A stretch of DNA of 64,000 nt from Flavivirga spongiicola (GTDB lineage Bacteria; Bacteroidota; Bacteroidia; Flavobacteriales; Flavobacteriaceae), in assembly GCF_030540825.1 (NCBI RefSeq), contig NZ_JAUOEO010000001.1, positions 2,019,001-2,083,000 on the forward strand. Direction: 5' to 3'. Shown here piece after piece: positions 54,174-62,967 of the stretch. The notes beneath the pieces are model-generated. The model was not told the DNA's origin. It saw only the letters and a list, made by a program, of their open reading frames with translations, and did no database searches. Numbering within the stretch: position 1 is the first letter of the stretch; every line of letters starts with the position of its first letter. The position numbers and the translations under genes are program-made.

Positions 54174-55628
54174 ATGATGAAAAAAATTACATTATTACTA
54201 ATCCTATTAACAGTATCTTTTGGATACGCACAGTCGTCTCCAATAAATTTTGAGAGCGACGTTACTACTGGTGGTAACTGGGTAGATGCTGGTGTCGATG
54301 TAGCAATTGAAGATGATCCAACCCCAACAGCACCAGCTAATGGAAAAGTTGGAAGATTGCTTACTAAAGCAGGTGGTAACCCTTGGCAGGAAGCCCATCT
54401 TACAATGACTACATCTGCTATTGATTTAACGACTGCTACAGGTGGTACTAAAATTGTTTCTGTTGAGGTTTATTCTACTACGGGTAATGATTTTTTACTT
54501 AAAGTAATAGACGGAATAAATGGCGCTGGTAATTCAGAAGTTCCAGCTGCTCATAATGGAACTGGTTGGGAAACACTAGAATTTAATTTTAATAATGCCA
54601 CTGTTGGAGGTGTTCCGGATGGAGAATATGAAACATTTGCATTTTTCCCACTTTACGATATCTCTGGAGGTTTACCAGGAGGTTTTATTGGTACGGCAGG
54701 TAATTCTCCTGTTACAACAACCTTTATTGATAATGTAACTTTTGTTGAAGGTTCTTCATTACCTATTGAATCTTGTAATGATGGAATTGAGAATCAGGAT
54801 GAAACTGGTATAGATTGTGGAGGCGTTTGTACTGCATGTCCAGAACCAGCAGTACCACCAACAACCGCACCAGCAGTACCACCAGCAAGATTAGCAGCAG
54901 ATGTTATTTCTATCTATGGAGATGCTTACGGTACCCCTATAGGTGTAGCTAATGTGCCATGGGATGATTCGGATTTTACAGTAGAAAATATTGCTTCAAA
55001 TGATGTTCTAAAAATTGACTTTGGTAACTTTTTAGGGCTTTCTTTAGGTGCTTCAGTTAACGCTTCTGCAATGACACATTTCCATATGGATTTTTGGATC
55101 TCCGATGGTTTTGTAGCAGGACAAGTATTTAACCCTAAATGGTCAAACCATGCAGGCGGTGGTGCTGAAACTGATGCTTTTGAATTAACAGTAGCGATCG
55201 GACCAACCGATGTGCAAACATGGGTTTCAATAGATGTTCCATTAACAAATTTTGCCAATGTGAGAGGTTCAGGTGTGGATGCCAGAGCTGAGTTATTAGA
55301 ATTTTTGTTAACGGTTTCAGGAACATTAGATGTTGGTTATTTAGATAATATTTATCTCCACAAAAACACCACTTTAGGTACAGAAGAAAATGAAGTAGCA
55401 AGTTATAAAACGTATCCCAATCCAACAGAAGATAGTTGGACGGTTAAAACTAAAAGCGAAAGCATCTCATCAATTAGAGTATTCGATATTTTAGGGAAAA
55501 GTGCACTATCATTAGCACCTAATGGAAGCGAAGCAATCATAGATGGGGCTAACTTAAGATCTGGGCTATATTTTGCCCGAATAAAAACTGCAAGTGGGAT
55601 TAGCAGTTTAAAACTAGTTAAGAAGTAG
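54174..55628 (+). CDS. T9SS-secreted protein with two glycan-binding-like modules
   Basis: The 484-residue protein has a signal peptide (about 1-20, ending FGYAQSS), a first module (about 22-200, SPINFESDVTTGGNW to TTFIDNVTFVEG) related to modules of the 29006 and 38291 proteins, a short Cys-rich linker (CNDGIENQDETGIDCGGVC) and a second module (about 235-405, VISIYGDAYG to VGYLDNIYLHKN) related to the C-terminal module of the 35966 protein. A T9SS sorting domain (about 413-484, KTYPNPTEDSWTV) ends it. No catalytic domain is visible. It is probably a secreted or surface glucan-binding protein of this PUL, controlled by the shared promoter motif. Confidence 0.8.
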   Translation: MMKKITLLLILLTVSFGYAQSSPINFESDVTTGGNWVDAGVDVAIEDDPTPTAPANGKVGRLLTKAGGNPWQEAHLTMTTSAIDLTTATGGTKIVSVEVYSTTGNDFLLKVIDGINGAGNSEVPAAHNGTGWETLEFNFNNATVGGVPDGEYETFAFFPLYDISGGLPGGFIGTAGNSPVTTTFIDNVTFVEGSSLPIESCNDGIENQDETGIDCGGVCTACPEPAVPPTTAPAVPPARLAADVISIYGDAYGTPIGVANVPWDDSDFTVENIASNDVLKIDFGNFLGLSLGASVNASAMTHFHMDFWISDGFVAGQVFNPKWSNHAGGGAETDAFELTVAIGPTDVQTWVSIDVPLTNFANVRGSGVDARAELLEFLLTVSGTLDVGYLDNIYLHKNTTLGTEENEVASYKTYPNPTEDSWTVKTKSESISSIRVFDILGKSALSLAPNGSEAIIDGANLRSGLYFARIKTASGISSLKLVKK

Positions 55629-55657
55629 TTAGAGAAGTATTAACTTAGTTTGCTTTA

Positions 55658-55692
55658 AAGCGTGTGATTTAATTATCACACGCTTTTATTAT
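55658..55692 (+). terminator. Intrinsic terminator after the T9SS protein gene
   Basis: AGCGTGTGAT (55660-55669) pairs with ATCACACGCT (55676-55685), followed by T-rich sequence. It marks the downstream end of the PUL. Confidence 0.92.
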
Positions 55693-55758
55693 TTGTGGCT
55701 GGCAAGCCTACTTTAGTTATAAAATATTTCTTTACTTTGTGTAAACCTTAGCTTAGTT

Positions 55759-56454
55759 ATGCTTGATGATATCTTAACCGCCATTCCCTTTGGAATAATA
55801 CTGGCCTTTACAATTGGTCCCGTATTTTTTGTGCTTTTAGAAACAAGTGCTACAAAAGGTTTTAGAAGTGCTTTAATATTCGATTTGGGTGTTATATTTG
55901 CCGATATCATTTTTATTGTTATTGCTTTTTATAGTACCAATAATCTAAGAGGAAAAGTTAGTAACGACCCTAGTTTCTTAATTTTTGGAGGTGTCTTATT
56001 AATTGTTTATGGCATTATTTCCTTCATAAAAACATCAAAATCTTTTAGAGCTATTGTTAAAGAATATCACAAAGTTGAAATTCAAAAAGACTACGGCAAG
56101 CTTTTTATAAAAGGCTTCTTACTTAATTTTATAAATATTGGTGTTTTGATTGGTTGGTTAGGTTTTATGGTATTAGGAGATACATTAACGACATCAAAAA
56201 ATGGTGATATTGTTTTTATAGTTACCATGATCGTATCTTATTTTGTTACAGATATCATTAAAATCCTAGTCGCCAAAAGATTAAAAGCAAAATTAACACC
56301 TCGACTTATTTTTAAAACCAAAAAAGTAATCGCTATGGTTATCCTAGGCTTTGGAATTTTATTATTTGTACAAGGTCTGTTTCCTGAAACTTACGAAAAA
56401 AATAAAGAGAAGTTAGAAAAAATAAGCCCTATAAAAGAAAAGCTTCCTGAATAA
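55759..56454 (+). CDS. LysE-family translocator
   Basis: The 231-residue inner-membrane protein has about six hydrophobic helices and the LysE/RhtB opening (AIPFGIILAFTIGPVFFVLLETSATKGFRSAL, abridged: GPVFFVLLETS at about 21-31). The family exports amino acids or related small metabolites. The C-terminal tail is charged and cytosolic. It appears to be a single-gene unit, outside the PUL. The substrate cannot be predicted. Confidence 0.88.
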   Translation: MLDDILTAIPFGIILAFTIGPVFFVLLETSATKGFRSALIFDLGVIFADIIFIVIAFYSTNNLRGKVSNDPSFLIFGGVLLIVYGIISFIKTSKSFRAIVKEYHKVEIQKDYGKLFIKGFLLNFINIGVLIGWLGFMVLGDTLTTSKNGDIVFIVTMIVSYFVTDIIKILVAKRLKAKLTPRLIFKTKKVIAMVILGFGILLFVQGLFPETYEKNKEKLEKISPIKEKLPE

Positions 56455-56475
56455 TCTTTAAGCTTATTTTTGGAA

Positions 56476-56493
56476 GCGTCGAGCGGATTCGAA
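56476..56493. repeat. 18-bp duplicate of the tRNA-Cys 3' end
   Basis: GCGTCGAGCGGATTCGAA here is identical to 56594-56611, the T-arm and acceptor 3' part of tRNA-Cys. It is 118 bp away, in the same orientation, on the 3' side of the tRNA. Such a copy is what tyrosine-recombinase integration leaves behind (an att-site remnant), though no integrase or element is present between the two copies. Confidence 0.7.
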
Positions 56494-56553
56494 AAGCAAA
56501 CCCAAAGGGAAAATTTTGCTTCTCTTTAATTAATTTTTTCTAAAAATTTATCA

Positions 56554-56586
56554 TAAAAAAAACCTCCAAGAAATACTTGAAGGTTT
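56554..56586 (-). terminator. Terminator for tRNA-Cys (minus strand)
   Basis: AACCTCCAAG (56561-56570) pairs imperfectly with CTTGAAGGTT (56576-56585). On the minus strand the stem is followed by a run of eight or so T residues, as expected for the tRNA transcript. Confidence 0.7.
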
Positions 56587-56591
56587 GTTTG

Positions 56592-56662
56592 AGGCGTCGA
56601 GCGGATTCGAACCGCTGTAGAAGGTTTTGCAGACCTCTGCCTAGCCACTCGGCCACGACGCC
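56592..56662 (-). tRNA. tRNA-Cys (anticodon GCA)
   Basis: Read on the minus strand, the 71-nt sequence folds as a full cloverleaf: acceptor GGCGTCG with CGACGCC, D-arm GCCGAGTGGCTAGGC, anticodon loop containing CTGCAAA (GCA), and T-arm with GGTTCGAATCC. The discriminator base is T, as is usual for tRNA-Cys. The CCA is not encoded. Confidence 0.97.
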
Positions 56663-56710
56663 AATTTGAAAAAATCCATCAAAAATATATTTTGATAAAC
56701 CTTTTAAAAT

Positions 56711-56736
56711 TGTCATTCCCGAGACATCGAGAATGA
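56711..56736. repeat. Short hairpin repeat upstream of tRNA-Cys
   Basis: TGTCATTCCCGA and TCGAGAATGA form a short hairpin. The left arm begins like the dispersed GTCATTCCCG elements at 17347 and 20306, so it is a probable relative of them. Confidence 0.4.
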
Positions 56737-56789
56737 GGATACAAATGTAAAAAAAAATATAACTTTTCCTTACTTTAAATTACTTTAAA

Positions 56790-57152
56790 TTATTTTTTAC
56801 GCCTATCGGTCATTTTTATGGTAACCCTTTCAACGTCTCCACCAATAGGCGGGTTTAGTTTGCTTACCCAAACCGTTGCTTTTTTTACTAATTTATCTTC
56901 ATTAAAGATTCTGTTGAGTATGCGCCTTGCCACCGTTTCCAACAAGTGAGACGGTATTTCCATCTCTTCTTTAATAATCCTGTTTAAAAACACATAATCA
57001 ACCGTATTAGATAACTTATCTGTCTTTGCCGAATTTTGTAAATCAGCTTTAACCTCCAGATCAACACGATAATCACTACCTATTTTAGTCTCTTCTTCAA
57101 GACAACCATGATAGGCAAATATCCTAATATTTTCAACTTTTATAATTCCCAT
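56790..57152 (-). CDS. folB: Dihydroneopterin aldolase
   Basis: The 120-residue protein is a FolB-type enzyme, which cleaves 7,8-dihydroneopterin to 6-hydroxymethyl-dihydropterin in folate synthesis. The opening KVENIRIFAYHGCLEEETKIGSDYRVDLEV, with the catalytic-site glutamate pair region, and the later SHLLETVARRILNRIF and LNPPIGGDVERVTIKM match the family. I choose the ATG at 57152 because a -7 box lies across the alternative ATG at 57173. It is divergent from the AraC-type regulator gene. Confidence 0.92.
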   Translation of the reverse strand: MGIIKVENIRIFAYHGCLEEETKIGSDYRVDLEVKADLQNSAKTDKLSNTVDYVFLNRIIKEEMEIPSHLLETVARRILNRIFNEDKLVKKATVWVSKLNPPIGGDVERVTIKMTDRRKK

Positions 57153-57170
57153 TATAAATAAATTTATGCG

Positions 57171-57178
57171 CAAAGGTA
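57171..57178 (-). promoter_or_regulatory. -7 promoter box (TACCTTTG) for folB
   Basis: On the minus strand this is TACCTTTG, a full match to TAnnTTTG, with a TTTTG about 25 nt upstream as a weak -33 candidate. It overlaps the upstream in-frame ATG at 57173, so translation should start at 57152. Confidence 0.6.
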
Positions 57179-57214
57179 TTTAAAAAAAAATGTACTTTTA
57201 TCAAAATATTTGTA

Positions 57215-58318
57215 ATGCTATTTGAAGATTACTTGCTATTATTTCTAGAGCTATTATCTGGCTTTTCTGCTATTATGATTGGGCTTTTGTTTTTAACAGT
57301 GAAATCAAAAAACCAAATTGCCAATATATTTTTAGTGCTCTTTATGTGGAGTTTAGCTTGGATCATTTTATACGGAATGTATATAGATTCTGAAGAGGAC
57401 AGCAATATGACTTTTTATGAGAATATTATTTTTGATTCAGAATTATTAATTATTCCTTCTCTGTTTCTTTATATAATAATTACTATAAACAAATCTTTTA
57501 ATGTCTGGTATTTATTATTGTTCTTACCAGGGATTTTATTTAATATCCTTCATATTGAAGAAGATAGTGTTCTAGAAATCATATCTATATTGTTGTTTCC
57601 TGTCATTAATTTACCTCTAATGATAATTGCCTATAGGTTTTTAAATAAGCATAAAAAGAAAGTAGCTAACTATTATTCTGAATTAGAATATAAAACTCTG
57701 TCTTGGATCAAGAGTATCATTATTACGGTTTTAATACTTCATTTCTTTTTACTTTTTGGAGAGATAGCAGAAATTTTAAATGAAAGATTAGGAGATTTAT
57801 TCTTGTTTTTAGAAATTTTAACCACATTGTTTATTGTGTACTGGGTAGGCTATAATGGTTTTTTTCAAGCTCAGCTCTTTAGTGACATTCCGTCTATAAA
57901 AACTAATTATCAAGATTTAAATCAGGGAGCTACTGATACCCCAAAAAATAAGATTGATAATAATGAAGACTTTTTAGAAAAGTTTAAAGAAATAGAAACC
58001 GAAATACAAACGAATAAGTTATTTAATAATCCAAACCTTAATTTGAGAATGTTAGCAGCATCATTGGATATTAAGGAAAAAGAATTGTCAAAATTGATAA
58101 ATCAGTATTCTGAAACTAATTTTTATCATTTTATTAATAGATTTAGGGTTAACGAATTCAAAAGCTTATTACAATCTCCAAAGGCAGAACAATTATCCAT
58201 TTTAGGCCTGGCTCAAGAGGCGGGTTTTTCTTCAAAATCAACATTTTATACAGCTTTTAAAACGATAGAGGGCATGACACCAAAACAATACGAGTTGTCT
58301 CTTAATAAGTACGAATAG
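57215..58318 (+). CDS. Membrane-bound AraC-family transcriptional regulator
   Basis: The 367-residue protein has an N-terminal half with about six or seven hydrophobic helices (to about 225), a short linker and a C-terminal AraC-type double helix-turn-helix domain (about 265-365). The latter shows LNLRMLAASLDIKEKELSKLIN and the second helix signature GFSSKSTFYTAFKTIEGMTPKQY. In Bacteroidetes such membrane sensors commonly control adjacent transport genes. It precedes a TonB receptor gene by 74 nt on the same strand, so it may regulate that receptor and the DUF4249 protein. The signal is unknown. Confidence 0.9.
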   Translation: MLFEDYLLLFLELLSGFSAIMIGLLFLTVKSKNQIANIFLVLFMWSLAWIILYGMYIDSEEDSNMTFYENIIFDSELLIIPSLFLYIIITINKSFNVWYLLLFLPGILFNILHIEEDSVLEIISILLFPVINLPLMIIAYRFLNKHKKKVANYYSELEYKTLSWIKSIIITVLILHFFLLFGEIAEILNERLGDLFLFLEILTTLFIVYWVGYNGFFQAQLFSDIPSIKTNYQDLNQGATDTPKNKIDNNEDFLEKFKEIETEIQTNKLFNNPNLNLRMLAASLDIKEKELSKLINQYSETNFYHFINRFRVNEFKSLLQSPKAEQLSILGLAQEAGFSSKSTFYTAFKTIEGMTPKQYELSLNKYE

Positions 58319-58392
58319 AAGCAGTCGGACAAAGTTTCATCAATTTTTATACATAACCAGCGTTCTTTTGCAAACAATTAAAATGAACGCAA

Positions 58393-60810
58393 ATGAAACA
58401 CCTATTTTTATCACTTTTCTTTTTTTCAACATCATATATTGTCTTTGCTCAAGATTCACAAATTAGTGGCACTATTGAAGACTCTGAAACAGGCGAGACA
58501 CTTCTTGGAGCAACTATTTATTCTAAAGAATCAGAGAAAGGAACTGTAACCAATGAGTACGGTTTTTTTTCATTAACGATTCCAAAAGGCAAACAAACCT
58601 TAGTAGTTTCATATTTAGGATATCAAGATTTTATTCAGGAGATTAATCTCTCCAGCCCTCAAAAGCTTAAGATCCAATTGAAGGTGGATAATAGTCTGTT
58701 AGAAGAAGTTGTTATCACTACCACTACAAACACAAAAAGTCAAACAAGGAGTGTTATAGCGGGGTCTGTTAATCTTAAGCCTAAAGATATTAAACAAATA
58801 CCTGCCTTATTGGGAGAGCCGGATATTACTAGATCTGTATTAACTCAGCCTGGTGTATCGTCAGTAGGAGAAGGAACATCTGGTTTTAATGTTCGCGGAG
58901 GAAATATAGACCAAAATTTGATTCTTTTAGATGAAGCACCGATATATAATTCTTCACATGTTTGGGGCTTTTTCTCCATATTTAATGCAGATGCTGTTAA
59001 AGATATGCAATTGTATAAGGGAGGTATTCCCGCACGATATGGGGGTAGAGCATCTTCAGTTTTAGATATACGCCAAAGAGAAGGAAGTAATAAACAATTT
59101 AAAGGTGAAGGTGGCCTAGGTTTGCTGTTTTCTAGATTAACGCTTGAGGGACCTATAAAAAAAGACAAACTTAGTTTTTTAGCCTCTGGACGTCGTTCTT
59201 ACTTTGATTTATTTTTTCCTTTAATCAAGAGTATCAAAGGAAATAAAGTGTATTTCTATGATTTAAATGCAAAATTATCTTGGAATATAAACGAGAACAA
59301 TAAGTTGTTTGCTTCTGGATATTTTGGAGCCGATGTCATGAAACTGAAGTTTACAGAAGAGAATGACGGAGATACACAAAACACAAATTCAAGTAACACA
59401 AATGAGACCATTGATTTTCAGTGGAAAAATGCAACAGCCACATTGAGGTGGAATCATATTTTTTCAAGTAAATTGTTTATGAATATTTCTGGAATTTATA
59501 GCCGGTACAATTATGCACTATCTTCTGAAAATAGTGGAGGAGGCCCAACTGGAACAACAGCTAGTAATTTTACTTGGAAATCTGCAGTAGAAAATTGGAT
59601 TATTAAACCAGATTTTACGCTTTATCAAAATGCAGATACTAAAATAAGATTTGGAGTAAACAGTACACTTTATAGATTTACTCCGGCCAAGGTAACAGGA
59701 AATGAAGCAGGTATTAATACCATAAATTTTGGTACCGAAAAGGGTTTGGAAATAGCACCTTATGTTTCTTATGATAGAAAGTGGAAGGCGTTTTCTATGA
59801 ATGCCGGATTACGATATTCTTGGTTTGGAAATATAGGGCCTTATAAAGTTTCTTTTTACGACCCAAGTTTACCACAAACCGTTAGTACCATTACGGGCTC
59901 TAAAACATATAAAAGTAATAAGGTTATAAAATCATATAAAGGCTTTGAACCTCGTCTGGCATTAAAGTATGATTTATCGGATAGAAAAGCTATAAAGCTA
60001 GGGTACAATAGAATGTTTCAGTATATACATTTAATATCCAATACAAACGCAGCCTTGCCTTTTGATATATGGAAACCGGCCGGTTTCCATATTAAACCAT
60101 TGGAAGTGAATCAAATATCTGCTGGATATGCCTATGACACAGAAGATAGCCAGTATAATTTTTCAATTGACGGATACTATAAAAACTTTAAAAATCAAGT
60201 AGAGTACAAAAATGGAGCAGATCTGTTTTTAAATGAAAATTTAGAAACACAATTGTTAACCTCAAATGGATATTCCTATGGAGTTGAACTAGGAGCATAT
60301 AAAACTAAAGGCAAGTTAACTGGGAATGCTAATTATACTTATTCTGTAACGAAAAGAAAAACAACAAGTTCATTTGCTTCAGAGAACCTTAATAATGGTA
60401 ATTATTATCCATCAAATTACGACAGACCTCATATTTTTAATTTGACAACTAATTATAAACTGAATAAAAAATGGAGTGCAGGCGCGTTTTTCACTTACCA
60501 GACAGGTAGGCCTACTACATATGCTACGGGTAAGTTTGAAATAGACGGAAATCAATATTTTACATACTCTGATCGCAATGCGTATAGACTTAAGGATACC
60601 CATAGACTGGACTTATCATTTACATATACACCTGAAAGGAATAAAGGCAGGAAATGGCAGGGCAGTTGGGTTTTTGGTGTTTATAACGCCTATGCTAGAA
60701 AGAATGCATTCTCGGTATATTCTAGCCTAAGAAACAACCAATTAAAAACCTTTCAATATTCGGTAATCGGTGCACCAATTCCTTTTATTACCTATAACTT
60801 TAAATTTTAA
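58393..60810 (+). CDS. TonB-dependent receptor with CarboxypepD_reg-like domain
   Basis: The 805-residue outer membrane protein has a signal peptide (about 1-19, ending VFAQ), a CarboxypepD_reg-like beta-sandwich (about 23-105), a plug (about 125-225; FNVRGGNIDQNLILLDEAPI and YGGRASSVLDIRQREG) and a barrel to the C-terminal NFKF. It has no SusD partner. Instead a DUF4249 lipoprotein follows 5 nt downstream, a pairing typical of Bacteroidetes. The imported compound is unknown. The AraC-type regulator upstream may control it. Confidence 0.93.
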   Translation: MKHLFLSLFFFSTSYIVFAQDSQISGTIEDSETGETLLGATIYSKESEKGTVTNEYGFFSLTIPKGKQTLVVSYLGYQDFIQEINLSSPQKLKIQLKVDNSLLEEVVITTTTNTKSQTRSVIAGSVNLKPKDIKQIPALLGEPDITRSVLTQPGVSSVGEGTSGFNVRGGNIDQNLILLDEAPIYNSSHVWGFFSIFNADAVKDMQLYKGGIPARYGGRASSVLDIRQREGSNKQFKGEGGLGLLFSRLTLEGPIKKDKLSFLASGRRSYFDLFFPLIKSIKGNKVYFYDLNAKLSWNINENNKLFASGYFGADVMKLKFTEENDGDTQNTNSSNTNETIDFQWKNATATLRWNHIFSSKLFMNISGIYSRYNYALSSENSGGGPTGTTASNFTWKSAVENWIIKPDFTLYQNADTKIRFGVNSTLYRFTPAKVTGNEAGINTINFGTEKGLEIAPYVSYDRKWKAFSMNAGLRYSWFGNIGPYKVSFYDPSLPQTVSTITGSKTYKSNKVIKSYKGFEPRLALKYDLSDRKAIKLGYNRMFQYIHLISNTNAALPFDIWKPAGFHIKPLEVNQISAGYAYDTEDSQYNFSIDGYYKNFKNQVEYKNGADLFLNENLETQLLTSNGYSYGVELGAYKTKGKLTGNANYTYSVTKRKTTSSFASENLNNGNYYPSNYDRPHIFNLTTNYKLNKKWSAGAFFTYQTGRPTTYATGKFEIDGNQYFTYSDRNAYRLKDTHRLDLSFTYTPERNKGRKWQGSWVFGVYNAYARKNAFSVYSSLRNNQLKTFQYSVIGAPIPFITYNFKF

Positions 60811-60815
60811 GACCC

Positions 60816-61688
60816 ATGAAATCATCACATATAAAAACACTATTATTTGCATTAATAACTATTTTGTATTCTTCGTGTACTAAAGAGATAAGTGTTGATG
60901 TTTCTCATGACATACAAACAGTTATTTTTGGAGAGCTGACTAATTTGAATCAGCCAGTATCAATTAGTATTCAACAGACCCTACCGTTAAATTCGACATC
61001 TAGTTTTCAAGCCGTAAATGATGCTACTATTTCTCTATTCACAAAAAACAGTAATGGAGCTGTAAGTTTAATAACTACTGATTTTTCAATTGACAAAGGC
61101 GTTTATACATCATTACAACCCATATCAACCACTATTGATAATACATATTGGATTGAGGTTGTTCTCAACGATGGTACACAATTTAAATCTAAGGAAGAAT
61201 TTATGAAACCAGTAGTGTCTATAACTGAAATAGAAATAGATGAACAATTCAACGATATTTTAAATATTGAGTTCAGTGACCCTGTTGGTATTACAAATTT
61301 TTATAAAGTAAAAGTAGAACTGTTTAACCAAGGGCAGTTAGTGTCTTCAAATTTTTCGGAATCTAACGATGTCGTTTTTGATGGTAATGCAGATGCTTCT
61401 CTCGGTGTTGATCTATTTAGGGATCTTGATGATGATCAACCCTTACCATTATATGATGCCATTAAAGCTTCGTTAGGGAATATAAATTTCAGTTCATATC
61501 AATTTTTACTTAATCAGCGATCGCAAATAGAGGCTAATGAGGATTCTGGTGAAGATTCCGGTGGAGACCCAAGTCAGTTATTTTCCACACCTCCAGTGAG
61601 TCTTTTAGGAAATATCACAAACATATCTAATAATAAAACCACATTAGGAAACTTTACAGTGATTTCGTTAAGTGTTGATAATAAATAG
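60816..61688 (+). CDS. DUF4249 family lipoprotein
   Basis: The 290-residue protein has a lipoprotein signal (ILYSSCTKE) and the DUF4249 pattern: an N-terminal beta-sandwich with VIFGELTNLNQPVSISIQQT and ATISLFTKNSNG, then a C-terminal part ending in GNFTVISLSVDNK. DUF4249 proteins are nearly always encoded beside a TonB receptor, and this one starts 5 nt after the receptor stop. It probably acts as an extracellular lid or accessory for the receptor. A terminator follows directly. Confidence 0.88.
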   Translation: MKSSHIKTLLFALITILYSSCTKEISVDVSHDIQTVIFGELTNLNQPVSISIQQTLPLNSTSSFQAVNDATISLFTKNSNGAVSLITTDFSIDKGVYTSLQPISTTIDNTYWIEVVLNDGTQFKSKEEFMKPVVSITEIEIDEQFNDILNIEFSDPVGITNFYKVKVELFNQGQLVSSNFSESNDVVFDGNADASLGVDLFRDLDDDQPLPLYDAIKASLGNINFSSYQFLLNQRSQIEANEDSGEDSGGDPSQLFSTPPVSLLGNITNISNNKTTLGNFTVISLSVDNK

Positions 61689-61702
61689 ATTATGTGTTAT
61701 AT

Positions 61703-61732
61703 AAGTCCGAATGCTTCTATTCGGACTTGTTT
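61703..61732 (+). terminator. Intrinsic terminator after the DUF4249 gene
   Basis: AAGTCCGAA (61703-61711) pairs with TTCGGACTT (61720-61728), with an 8-nt loop and a following GTTT. It ends the TonB receptor/DUF4249 transcript. Confidence 0.88.
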
Positions 61733-61803
61733 GATGAAATAAGAGTGTTATAAAGCACGCTATTTGATTGTAAATAAGCATAATAACATAAAAAACTTAA
61801 ATA

Positions 61804-62286
61804 ATGAGAAAAGTATTTTTAACTAGCATTATAGCTATAGGAATTATTTTGAGCGTATCTGCTCAAAGTGAAGAGGACACTAACGCTCAAAGGTATGAGG
61901 TAAAAGTGATTACAAGTGTAGAATCTATTGTTTCAAGTGGTTTGGGTAGGTCAAGAATCATATCTACAGAAGAGGAGCGCGATCATAAAAAATTCACATC
62001 ATCTAGAACAGAAGATGATGATGAACGTAATAAGTCTTCAAGAAAAGAAATTCGTGTCAAAAATTTTGAAGAAACCAAACTTCTAAATTTTTTCAATATA
62101 GGAGGCATTCGTTTTCAGAATATAGCAGCCAACGATGCTGTAATATCTTCAAAGATTAATACAATGCTTAGTCAAGGTTGGGATCTGGCATTTGTCAATT
62201 CGGCTGTAGAGAGTGATGCAGGAGAAGGTGATAACAATGGTATTTTTATAACCAGGTACATCTTCAAAAGGTTGAAAAATAACTAA
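61804..62286 (+). CDS. Exported protein with DUF4177-like C-terminus
   Basis: The 160-residue protein has a signal peptide (about 1-21, ending SVSAQSE). Mature residues open with YEVKVITSVESI and close with INTMLSQGWDLAFVNSAVES and GIFITRYIFKRL. This order (initial YEVKV strand, then a LNxxGxxGWxL-like segment and a terminal FKR strand) resembles DUF4177. The middle holds a highly charged insert (STEEERDHKKFTSSRTEDDD). Function is unknown. It is the first gene of a group of small exported proteins reaching the end of the window. Confidence 0.6.
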   Translation: MRKVFLTSIIAIGIILSVSAQSEEDTNAQRYEVKVITSVESIVSSGLGRSRIISTEEERDHKKFTSSRTEDDDERNKSSRKEIRVKNFEETKLLNFFNIGGIRFQNIAANDAVISSKINTMLSQGWDLAFVNSAVESDAGEGDNNGIFITRYIFKRLKNN

Positions 62287-62332
62287 TAAAGAACCTGTTA
62301 GACCTAATAAATCAGTTAAATAATTAGATATC

Positions 62333-62941
62333 ATGAAATTACATAAATATATAGTAGTATTTTTTACTATGGTAGTCGTATTGCCTTCTTGCTCAAAAGA
62401 TGACAATACCTCTACCATTTCTAGAAACCAAGGCATTTTTACTGTATTGGCTGGAGACACCACAATAGAAATGAATGGTGTTATTGGTAGTACATCGCTA
62501 AATGATTTTAATGCTGTATACGCAGCATTTCCTAATATAAAAAGAATAGAGATAAAACAATGTGATGGTTCAATGGATGACGAAACCAATCTTAAGTTGT
62601 CTGCCCGTGTACACCAGTTGGGCATCCATACTCATTTAAACACCAATGGTGGTATTGCCTCAGGAGGCGTAGATTTTTTCTTAGCTGGAATACAGAGAAC
62701 CAGAGGCACCAATGTAACAGTTGGAGTGCATTCCTGGGCAACAGGGAACAATCAAACAGCTACCGATTTCCCAGTTGGTCACGCCAACCACTTACCCTAT
62801 ATAAATTATTATGTTTCTATAGGTTTTACACAAAAACAGGCTGAGGACTTTTATTATTTTACCATTAATGCAGCTCCAGCAAATAGTATACACAATATGA
62901 CAGAAGCAGAATTAAGTACCTATAATATTTTTACTCAATAA
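62333..62941 (+). CDS. ClpP/crotonase-like lipoprotein (COG3904-type)
   Basis: The 202-residue protein has a lipoprotein signal (VVVLPSCSKDD, Cys20). Its core follows the ClpP/crotonase fold pattern: a TTIEMNGVIG strand, IKRIEIKQCDGSMDD, then GIHTHLNTNGGIASGGVDFFLAGIQRTRG and TVGVHSWATG. S110 and H133 are at the positions of the ClpP serine and histidine, as in COG3904 periplasmic proteins. It may be a serine peptidase, or a binding protein that retains the fold. It lies 46 nt after the DUF4177-like gene and 26 nt before the EF-hand lipoprotein gene. Confidence 0.6.
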   Translation: MKLHKYIVVFFTMVVVLPSCSKDDNTSTISRNQGIFTVLAGDTTIEMNGVIGSTSLNDFNAVYAAFPNIKRIEIKQCDGSMDDETNLKLSARVHQLGIHTHLNTNGGIASGGVDFFLAGIQRTRGTNVTVGVHSWATGNNQTATDFPVGHANHLPYINYYVSIGFTQKQAEDFYYFTINAAPANSIHNMTEAELSTYNIFTQ

Positions 62942-62967
62942 TAGCAAAAACGTAAAACAATAAAATC

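Noticed and set aside
56455..56790. Genomic island between the tRNA-Cys copies
   Set aside because: Only 118 bp separate the two copies and no gene lies between them; at most a relic.
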